A stretch of 5,629 bases of DNA from SKVR01 sp964410015. GTDB taxonomy: Bacteria > Bacteroidota > Bacteroidia > Bacteroidales > UBA7960. Below are positions 1 to 5,629 of the stretch, one piece after another. The stretch lies in contig CAYPFV010000181.1 of the NCBI GenBank assembly GCA_964410015.1, positions 1 through 5,629 on the forward strand, read 5' to 3'. The notes under the pieces are model-generated. The model was not told where the DNA came from and did not search any database. It saw only the letters and a list, made by a program, of their open reading frames with translations. How positions within the stretch are numbered: position 1 is the stretch's first letter; the number at the start of each line of letters is the position of its first letter. Both the position numbers and the translations under genes were made by a program.

Positions 1-212
1 CCATGCCTGACAAAGTGAGACAATCGGCACACATGTCGTTATGGAACCTGGCCCTCGAAGTACACACCGGCAGGATATTATCTGTTGTATTGGGTGATTT
101 TTACATCCTTTATATCCCATTGGCAGGGATAATAATTTTAACAGTGCTTATTACGGGTACGATTATTTGGTTGAAAAGAAAAAAAAGAAGAAAATGCAGA
201 TCAGGGAGTTAA
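1..212 (+). CDS. PepSY-associated membrane protein, C-terminal fragment (5' end outside window)
   Basis: This is the last ~70 codons of a gene entering from the left edge; the ATG at base 3 is probably internal. The visible peptide has the layout of the C-terminus of PepSY/PepSY-associated TM proteins: a short soluble stretch ending in LALEVHTGRI, a G-D-F turn, one hydrophobic helix (about visible residues 33-57, with P-L-A-G and the I-T-G-x-x-x-W-L-K pattern), then a basic tail (KRKKRRK) that should lie in the cytoplasm. Family knowledge: such proteins sit in the inner membrane, and Bacteroidota homologues often lie near TonB-dependent receptors or metal/siderophore uptake genes; that context cannot be seen here. 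The TAA stop is 15 bases from the stop of the convergent kinase gene. The identification rests on the C-terminal pattern only; another single-helix membrane protein is possible. Confidence 0.68.
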   Translation, partial: MPDKVRQSAHMSLWNLALEVHTGRILSVVLGDFYILYIPLAGIIILTVLITGTIIWLKRKKRRKCRSGS

Positions 213-227
213 ACAAAGAGGGATGAT

Positions 228-3200
228 TTATTGAGGTATCCTCAACCTCCATTTCGCCAGGCATGATGCAAGCACTTTAGATTTTATAGGTTTTGTAAGA
301 TAATCATCCATTCCCATGTTTATATATTTTTCGGCATCCCCCTCCATGGCTTCGGCACTTAAACCAATAATTACAGGCAGGTCTATTTTCAGGTTTTTCA
401 TCTCTTTAACAGCGGTAGCACCATCCATCACAGGCATCTGAATATCCATCAAAACCACGTCATAATTATTTTGGGTTACTTTATGCAGTGCTTCCAGCCC
501 ATTACTGGCATTGTCAACGCTGCACCCCATGCTCTCCAGCATGAGCTCCACAACCATCCGGTTTACTTTTTTGTCTTCAACTACAAGTATACTCATATCC
601 AATATAGCAATGTCTTCACTTTCATCTTCCTTAGCAGAAAACACATCAGTAATTTTATTTGCGGGCAAATGGGTTTTTAAAGTAAAAGTAAATTTTGCGC
701 CTTTTCCAATCTCTGATTCGGCGTGAATAACTCCGCCCAGAAGTTTTACAAGGCTTTGTGTAATGGCCAGACCAAGTCCTGTGCCTTGTTTAATTCTGGT
801 TTTTGAATCGTCAACCTGAGTAAACTCCTCAAATATTTCCTGGAGTTTATTGCCGGGAATTCCAAGACCAGTATCTTCTACTTCAAATTGAAGGATTATA
901 TCATCCTCTCTTTTCTCCTGAACTTTACCGGTTATTTTCACAAAACCTTTATCTGTAAATTTTATAGCATTTCCAACAATATTGTTAAAGATTTGGGTGA
1001 TTTTGTTTTCGTCAGAAACAAAAAAGGATGGAAAATCATCCGTTAAACGAAATGAGAAATCGATTCCTTTTCCCTGGGCAATGGAATAAAACAGCGAATT
1101 GATCCGTTTATGAAAAACACTTGATTGAACAACTTCATTGACGATTTCAATTTTTCCGGCTTCGATTTTAGACAGATCCAGCACCGAATTGATCAGTGTA
1201 ATGAGCGAATCAGAAGATTCTTCAATGATGTTCAGGTAATGGTTCTGCTGCTCATTGAGATTGGTTTTTTTCAGGATCTCAGTAATACCAATGATGCCAT
1301 TGAGAGGCGTTCTCATTTCATGGCTCATGTTCGACAGGAAAGTTTGTTTTATACTTGCCGTTTTTTTTGCAATGTATAATTGGTTTTCAAGATTCTGAGT
1401 TTCCCTTTGTTTGGTAATATCGATATATGAGCAAAGTATCCCGATTATGTTTCCCTCATGATCACGCAGTGGTGATTTGTTTACTTCCAACCATCTCTTT
1501 GAACCGTCTGAGTGAGATTTTTTTTCTTCTATGAGCGAAAAAACGGGAGTGCCAGTGAGTATAATTTCCCTTTCCTGTTCATGAATCTTTTCTGCCATTT
1601 GTTTGTCGGGCAAGAAATCAAATTCGTTTTTATTTATGATCAGCTCTGGTTTTTTAATCTGAAGATCATTGAGGAATGCCCGATTTGCGCCAAGGAATCG
1701 TAAATCTTTATCCTTCCAGTAAACCCTGACGGGTATAGTATCAAAAACCATCTGAAGTTTTTGCTTTTCTTCAAAGAGTTCTCTTTCAATCTTTTTTCTC
1801 CGGGTAATATCAATCAGGGCCATGATTACATGCTTTTCACCATTAAGCAACAGTGGTTCTACGCTGAATCTAAGCCAATATGCCCTTGGTCCATCAGGGG
1901 TTATCAAACGGGTTTCTACCTCCTGGTCGTAAAGCATTTTTCCTCCTTGTAAAACGTACTTCAGCCCTTTGTAAATGCTACAATCCTGGCAGAAAGAAGT
2001 AGATCCACATAATTTAATTTCATGATCAGGATTTATGCAACCAATAAATTCTCCACATCTCTTATGTTCAATATCTTCTGTTTTTCTGCAAAATAAACGT
2101 TCTGATGCCTTATTAGCCAGAACGATTTCTTCATTTTTATCAATAACTAACAATGCCACTGGCGATGACTGCATGATGGAAAGCAGGTTATTATGTTCGT
2201 TTTCAAGGCTTTGCTGAGAAAGAACCGATTCATGGATATCGCGGATAATCACATACGTTTTCGACAAATGACCATTTTTACCATAAAGAAAACGAATAGT
2301 ATCTTCACGCCAGCGGTATTGCCCCTCTTTGGTTTTAAACCGAAATATGATCTGAATTTTGTCATCTTTGTACTTTTTTGCCAGTTTAATTTGGTTGTTG
2401 TAATGTTGTTGATCATCAGGATGAATAAATTTTACAACATCCTTTCCTTTAGAACCCATAATTTCAGCATCCTCATATCCATAGGTTTTTTTATGGGCAG
2501 GTGAAACATATTCGATATTGTCGTGATCATCAAGAATCACAAAACCGTCATTGGTATTTTCGGCAAGCATTCTGAAGCGTTGTTCGCTGCTAATGAGTTC
2601 ATGTTCTTTCTTTTTCTTTTCGGTTATGTCGGTTTCAATTGCAATAAAGCGTAAAACTTGCCCTTTTGAGTTTTTTATTGGCTGAATATCTATATAAATC
2701 CAGTAGGGTCTGCCAGATTTGGTAAAATTAAGGATTTCCCCTTTGTAAGGCATTCCTCTGTCAAAAAGGTCTTTCATTTCCTTCACTTGTTCCTTTGGAG
2801 GGTTATTTCCCTGCAACACCTTTCCGGGCGATAATCCCTTAACTTCTTCCAGGTTATATTCCGTAAGTCTTTCAAAACTTTTATTTACCCATTCTATTCT
2901 CCGGTTTTGATCTGTTATAATCACCAGATTATCTGTATTTTCGGCTATCAAAGAGAGAATACGGTTTCTTTCTTCTTCTTCGATCACAACAGTAGCATCA
3001 TGCATAACTCCAAACCAAAGAATACTGCCATCATTCTGTTTTTGAGGATAAGCACTGGCATCCATCCAGACTATACCCAGCCGGGGATGCTGAAAACGAA
3101 ATCTTCTTTTCCAGTTGGTATTGCTTTTAAAAGCATTATCAAAAGATTGTATCAGTTCTGTAGCATCATCTTCAAAGATAAATTGTAAGAAGTTATTCGG

Positions 3201-3761
3201 ATCCTCCATCATCAATTGAGAAGAGAAGCCATACTCCTTATCGACTTTATCACTTATAAAAGGGAAAGTAAAAGAACCGTCAGAGAAAATTTGAAGTTGG
3301 AAAAATATGCCGGGGAAAAGTTGCGTGAGGTCTGGAAGAATAAGATTAGAAAAGGAATTTTGAATGTTTATATCAGCGGTATCTGCTACTTCTTTTTTCT
3401 TTTGCAGATGGGAGATAAACTGTAAAATATCAAATACGCCAGAAGACGGGGTAACAACCAGATCAATACCTTTATTGAGAAAATCAAACCGTTTTTGGTA
3501 GGGGGCATTTTCCTCGATCATCAAAATACTGTAGAGGTAAGGAGGATCTGCTATATTTTTGAGATATAGCAAATCTCTGATCATTTTAGGATCAATTAAA
3601 TGAACCGCAAATATGCATTCACCGGTGATCTCCTCAATTTCTTCTTCCATTGGAATGGTTTCCTTAACGTAAATGCGGATATCCGGGAAAAACCTTTCCA
3701 GGTTATCAATGAGTATTTTTCCCCCATTCTCATCCCATCCTACAATAAAAACACTTATCAT
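228..3761 (-). CDS. Orphan hybrid sensor histidine kinase (pseudo-REC, 5x PAS, HisKA, HATPase_c, REC)
   Basis: A 1177-residue soluble kinase that should autophosphorylate on His in response to PAS-sensed cues and pass phosphate to its own receiver. Order: receiver-like fold without an acidic pocket (~1-120); PAS1 (~148-260); LOV-like PAS2 (~266-383); PAS3 (~392-512, HPDD motif); PAS4 (~524-655) with a cysteine cluster; PAS5 (~666-785); HisKA (~803-870) with SHEMRTPLNG, phospho-acceptor H814; HATPase_c (~912-1030) with N-box N931, G1 motif DTGLGIP (963-969), F-box FEEF (977-980), G2 motif GTGLGLA (993-999); REC (~1056-1172) with E1062/D1063, phospho-acceptor D1106, S1135 and K1157. Each PAS ends in a DIT-like motif (D255, D378, D508, D651, D781), mostly followed by a charged linker helix. 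No membrane segments are seen. The ATG at 3761 is the first in frame after a TAG at 3774-3776; no clear Shine-Dalgarno precedes it. No HPt, DNA-binding output or partner regulator is visible, so the target is unknown. Confidence 0.96.
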   Translation of the reverse strand: MISVFIVGWDENGGKILIDNLERFFPDIRIYVKETIPMEEEIEEITGECIFAVHLIDPKMIRDLLYLKNIADPPYLYSILMIEENAPYQKRFDFLNKGIDLVVTPSSGVFDILQFISHLQKKKEVADTADINIQNSFSNLILPDLTQLFPGIFFQLQIFSDGSFTFPFISDKVDKEYGFSSQLMMEDPNNFLQFIFEDDATELIQSFDNAFKSNTNWKRRFRFQHPRLGIVWMDASAYPQKQNDGSILWFGVMHDATVVIEEEERNRILSLIAENTDNLVIITDQNRRIEWVNKSFERLTEYNLEEVKGLSPGKVLQGNNPPKEQVKEMKDLFDRGMPYKGEILNFTKSGRPYWIYIDIQPIKNSKGQVLRFIAIETDITEKKKKEHELISSEQRFRMLAENTNDGFVILDDHDNIEYVSPAHKKTYGYEDAEIMGSKGKDVVKFIHPDDQQHYNNQIKLAKKYKDDKIQIIFRFKTKEGQYRWREDTIRFLYGKNGHLSKTYVIIRDIHESVLSQQSLENEHNNLLSIMQSSPVALLVIDKNEEIVLANKASERLFCRKTEDIEHKRCGEFIGCINPDHEIKLCGSTSFCQDCSIYKGLKYVLQGGKMLYDQEVETRLITPDGPRAYWLRFSVEPLLLNGEKHVIMALIDITRRKKIERELFEEKQKLQMVFDTIPVRVYWKDKDLRFLGANRAFLNDLQIKKPELIINKNEFDFLPDKQMAEKIHEQEREIILTGTPVFSLIEEKKSHSDGSKRWLEVNKSPLRDHEGNIIGILCSYIDITKQRETQNLENQLYIAKKTASIKQTFLSNMSHEMRTPLNGIIGITEILKKTNLNEQQNHYLNIIEESSDSLITLINSVLDLSKIEAGKIEIVNEVVQSSVFHKRINSLFYSIAQGKGIDFSFRLTDDFPSFFVSDENKITQIFNNIVGNAIKFTDKGFVKITGKVQEKREDDIILQFEVEDTGLGIPGNKLQEIFEEFTQVDDSKTRIKQGTGLGLAITQSLVKLLGGVIHAESEIGKGAKFTFTLKTHLPANKITDVFSAKEDESEDIAILDMSILVVEDKKVNRMVVELMLESMGCSVDNASNGLEALHKVTQNNYDVVLMDIQMPVMDGATAVKEMKNLKIDLPVIIGLSAEAMEGDAEKYINMGMDDYLTKPIKSKVLASCLAKWRLRIPQ
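231..245. terminator. Small perfect hairpin at the convergent gene ends (weak terminator candidate)
   Basis: TTGAGG (231-236) and CCTCAA (240-245) are exact inverted repeats around a 3-base loop. The hairpin lies 19 bases past the stop of the + strand gene and covers the last codons of the minus-strand kinase. A hairpin between convergent genes could end transcription from either side, but neither side is directly followed by a T run (the minus strand reads into a T-rich stretch only around 200-170). It overlaps coding sequence and may be chance. Confidence 0.25.
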
Positions 3762-3942
3762 ATCATACCATTTCTAAACCATTCGAATATAGGAAAAAAC
3801 AATTCTACGTCAGATCAGTTTGCTTAATGCTTTCACAATATAATAATAAAAATGCATCCGGCAAAAGTTAAAAAAACAAGTGTGAATAAAAAAACCTTCA
3901 ACCATAGTTTCAGGTTGGGGTGCATCTGATCTCTTATTTTCT
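3762..3942. other. AT-rich spacer between the kinase and DUF418 genes
   Basis: This 181-base spacer carries the 3' end of the DUF418 transcript and, presumably, the kinase promoter. On the minus strand it is rich in T runs (for example at 3888-3894 and 3870-3876). I see no convincing Bacteroidota-type promoter (TTTG and TAnnTTTG at the right spacing), no riboswitch-like fold and no small gene. An 8-base palindrome ATTCGAAT (3781-3788) lies about 20 bases before the kinase start; it is short enough to be chance. Confidence 0.5.
3888..3917 (-). terminator. Weak candidate terminator downstream of the DUF418 gene
   Basis: Read on the minus strand, 26 bases after the DUF418 stop, CAACC (3917-3913) can pair with GGTTG (3903-3899) across a 9-base loop, followed by AAGG and a run of seven T (3894-3888). 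An alternative stem pairs AACCT (3916-3912) with AGGTT (3897-3893), partly using the T run. Stem and T run suit a rho-independent terminator, but five base pairs is short. If it works it separates the DUF418 transcript from the kinase gene. Confidence 0.35.
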
Positions 3943-5178
3943 CTAATCAATAGATTTTTTCAACCTTTGCCATTTTAAATAAGTAAAGCTTCTCCATATC
4001 CATTCTGCCGGACCAAATCTGAATTTTTTCAACCAATATCTGCTAAAAATGATCTGTAGTGCAAAAACCACTAAAACTGCAGAAACACCCTGCCAGGTGC
4101 TTACCTTACCATACAATCCAAGTCCATAATTCTGAAAAACAAGCGCTGCTAAAACACTATGCATTAAATAATTAGTCAAGGCCATTCTTCCAACACCCGA
4201 CAACCAGTTGCTCAACTTGTGAATATATCTGAGATGCAAAAGCAAAATCCATAAACCAATGTATCCAAAAGTAAGGGCCGGACCACCAAATGCTGTAGCA
4301 AAGGTTACCCAAAAGGATATAACACCGGGTGAATAAATATCTGCATGAAGAGAAGCAATAGCAATAAATAAATTTGCTGGTAAACCAATGGATAAACCTA
4401 TTATCATCAGTTTTCTAAAGAAAGTAATATTCTGATCAATGTTGACAAGTAATTTTTTACGTCCAGCCCAGACACCAATCAGAAACATGGCTATTATATT
4501 GACATGAAAAAACAATATACCACCCAAACTCAGCACATACTCTTCTATTCTCATATGTATCATCTCCAAAAAACTTCCCTCCTGGTAAACAATCAATGCC
4601 TTTTCAACCATTTCGAGCATCATTTTATTTCTCTCAAGCATGCCTTGCTGCATTTCCTGCTGGCCTTCGGGCAGCATAGTCAGAAGGGTTGCTAACCCCA
4701 TAAACACTACTGGTACAACAATAAAAACAACAGCCCACCTGATTAACTTCCGGGTTTTCTTTTTCCAAAATAACATCAGCAAAAAGCCCAGCAAAGCATA
4801 AAATACCAGAATATCACCAGGCCAAAAAAACACCACATGGACAGCACCAATAAGAAGCAAACCCAACAACCGCATAGCATATATTTTTTTCACCTGTTGG
4901 GTGTTCAAAGACGATTTCTGACTGAAAAGATAAAAACCATAACCAAACAGCATCGAAAACAACAGGTAAAACTTACCCTCAAAAAGAAATTTCACCACAA
5001 AATCTACTGCCTTATCAGGAGCAGATGACCATAACTCATGGGGAGAAATCAAACTCGCCACAGGAGTATGAAACCATTTCATGTTGACCATTAAAATTCC
5101 AAACAAGGCAAATCCACGCAACACATCCAGTGCTATAATGCGTTCTTTGGGTTTTACAGGAGTAAGAAGTTCGTTCAT
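3943..5178 (-). CDS. DUF418 (YeiB-like) polytopic inner-membrane protein
   Basis: A 411-residue protein with about ten predicted membrane helices, close to the usual length of the DUF418/YeiB family. Family marks seen: the N-terminal RIIALDVLRGFALFGIL (13-29) followed by VN; FEGKFYLLFSMLFGYGF (66-82); RLLGLLLIGAVHVVFFWPGD (103-122), leading into helix 4; a less hydrophobic region, rich in Met, Glu and Gln, with helical character between helices (~168-213); and in the C-terminal half GRMALTNYLMHS (330-341) and FGPAEWIWRSFTY (388-400), the usual GPxEWxWR ending. The family's function is not established; it resembles membrane acyltransferase-like proteins in layout, and a transport role has been proposed, so no substrate is assigned. 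The ATG at 5178 puts the N-terminus just before the conserved first helix; an A-rich stretch rather than a Shine-Dalgarno precedes it. The gene lies 48 bases downstream of the small membrane protein gene on the same strand and may be co-transcribed. Confidence 0.93.
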   Translation of the reverse strand: MNELLTPVKPKERIIALDVLRGFALFGILMVNMKWFHTPVASLISPHELWSSAPDKAVDFVVKFLFEGKFYLLFSMLFGYGFYLFSQKSSLNTQQVKKIYAMRLLGLLLIGAVHVVFFWPGDILVFYALLGFLLMLFWKKKTRKLIRWAVVFIVVPVVFMGLATLLTMLPEGQQEMQQGMLERNKMMLEMVEKALIVYQEGSFLEMIHMRIEEYVLSLGGILFFHVNIIAMFLIGVWAGRKKLLVNIDQNITFFRKLMIIGLSIGLPANLFIAIASLHADIYSPGVISFWVTFATAFGGPALTFGYIGLWILLLHLRYIHKLSNWLSGVGRMALTNYLMHSVLAALVFQNYGLGLYGKVSTWQGVSAVLVVFALQIIFSRYWLKKFRFGPAEWIWRSFTYLKWQRLKKSID

Positions 5179-5180
5179 GC

Positions 5181-5200
5181 TTTTATTTTTAAAAATTAAA
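5181..5200. repeat. AT-only near-perfect palindrome upstream of the DUF418 start
   Basis: The 20 bases TTTTATTTTT / AAAAATTAAA are inverted repeats matching at 9 of 10 positions, centred on TTTTTAAAAA (5186-5195), beginning 3 bases before the DUF418 ATG. They consist only of A and T, so any hairpin would be weak. They may keep the translation start unstructured or serve as an A-tract; a chance result in AT-rich DNA is also plausible. Confidence 0.4.
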
Positions 5201-5226
5201 TGGTAATTATTCTGAGGAGTTAAAGA

Positions 5227-5629
5227 CTATTTGAAAGATTGAAACCAATCTTTGATGCGAAGAATATCTTTATAAAGCAGATGATCGAGTGTAATTTTTT
5301 TTGAATCGTTATTGGTTGTTCTTACTTTTATTAAAAAATGATGGATATCAACAGATTCTATTTCACTTTTGTGGATCATACCTTTGTTGTCTTTACCAGG
5401 CAGATTGTATTCAAGGGTATCATGGTCAAACCTAATGAAGAATTTGCTTTCATGCACCTTATATGTAGCGTAAATATAAAGCGCGATACCTGACAGGATG
5501 CCCAAAACATAAATAAAAGGATGTAGTTCCTGGTAAGCAGGATCGTCAGAGAACAAATATTTAAATAAATATAAAAACGAAAACACGAGCAAGAAATTTC
5601 CAAGAGCAGATAAAACAAAATACCAATGA
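5227..5629 (-). CDS. Small two-helix membrane protein with a possible PH-like cytoplasmic tail (5' end outside window)
   Basis: I do not recognise a named family. The reading frame stays open to the window edge: the codons before the TTG at 5592 read HWYFVLSALGNF with no stop and complete a hydrophobic helix, so the TTG is not a credible start and the gene begins outside the window. Visible part (133 residues): a first membrane helix (~2-26), a short acidic loop (SDDPAYQELH), a second helix (~36-57), then a soluble tail of ~75 residues. The tail alternates short beta-like strands (FFIRFD, TLEYNL, SVDIHHFLIKV, KKITL) and ends in a helix (KDILRIKDWFQSF), which resembles small bacterial PH-like domains attached to two membrane helices; that assignment is inference from pattern only. 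It ends with TAG, 48 bases before the DUF418 start on the same strand, so the two genes may form an operon. Confidence 0.78.
   Translation of the reverse strand, partial: HWYFVLSALGNFLLVFSFLYLFKYLFSDDPAYQELHPFIYVLGILSGIALYIYATYKVHESKFFIRFDHDTLEYNLPGKDNKGMIHKSEIESVDIHHFLIKVRTTNNDSKKITLDHLLYKDILRIKDWFQSFK

Noticed and set aside
2193..2504. A 103-codon + strand open frame inside the kinase gene
   Set aside because: It lies antisense to PAS3 and the start of PAS4, whose minus-strand protein has clear domain motifs; its translation shows no recognisable domain. It is a shadow of the real gene, like the other + strand frames in 471-3425.
2613..2966. PAS2 as a blue-light (LOV) photoreceptor
   Set aside because: The adduct-forming cysteine is absent from the GLSPGKVLQG motif, so a classical LOV photocycle is not supported.
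3195..3258. Met/Glu/Gln-rich stretch of the DUF418 protein considered as an unusual metal-binding insert
   Set aside because: On checking, the stretch (~168-213, which maps to about 4540-4677 rather than this span) ends in the YQEGSFLEM...R pattern usual for the family's variable inter-helix region, so it is ordinary; the span listed here is within kinase PAS1 and shows nothing unusual.
3600..3827. A + strand 75-codon frame crossing the kinase start into the spacer
   Set aside because: No family features, no ribosome binding site, and it overlaps the well-supported kinase N-terminus on the other strand.
3777..3880. Possible Bacteroidota promoter before the kinase (TATATTCG near 3785-3792, TAACTTTTG near 3864-3872)
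   Set aside because: Each differs from TAnnTTTG by a mismatch or an extra base, and neither has a TTTG element at the expected distance upstream.
5376..5618. An 80-codon minus-strand frame overlapping the small membrane protein
   Set aside because: It is in another frame of the same strand as the two-helix protein; the latter frame is longer, reaches the window edge without a stop and has a coherent two-helix plus soluble tail layout.

Overview
The window looks like an ordinary chromosomal segment of an AT-rich bacterium, most likely a member of the Bacteroidota. This is inferred from the AT-rich, A-tract-rich intergenic DNA, the lack of a clear Shine-Dalgarno sequence before the two visible start codons, and the style of the proteins (a soluble, many-PAS hybrid kinase, a DUF418 membrane protein and a PepSY-type membrane protein). 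No rRNA, tRNA, CRISPR array, insertion sequence or phage gene is visible.

Layout from left to right. The + strand opens with the 3' end of a gene whose product ends in a PepSY-associated type membrane helix (stop at 212). It converges, with only 15 bases between the stop codons, on a large minus-strand gene (228-3761) encoding a 1177-residue hybrid sensor histidine kinase. The kinase has a degenerate receiver-like N-terminus, five PAS domains, HisKA, HATPase_c and an intact C-terminal receiver. A 181-base spacer (3762-3942) with a weak candidate terminator separates it from a minus-strand DUF418 (YeiB-like) polytopic membrane protein gene (3943-5178). Upstream of that, 48 bases away and on the same strand, is the 3' part of a small membrane protein gene (5227 to the window edge) whose start lies outside the window.

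How the genes work together. The small membrane protein and the DUF418 gene could share a transcript (same strand, short gap). The hybrid kinase appears to be an orphan: no partner response regulator, HPt protein or obvious target is encoded here. It has no membrane segments, so it probably senses cytoplasmic or diffusible cues through its PAS domains. The most interesting details are all within the kinase: a cysteine cluster inserted in the fourth PAS domain, a LOV-like PAS domain without the photoactive cysteine, and a receiver-like N-terminus that seems to have lost its phosphorylation site. I see no evidence for a new multi-gene system in this window.
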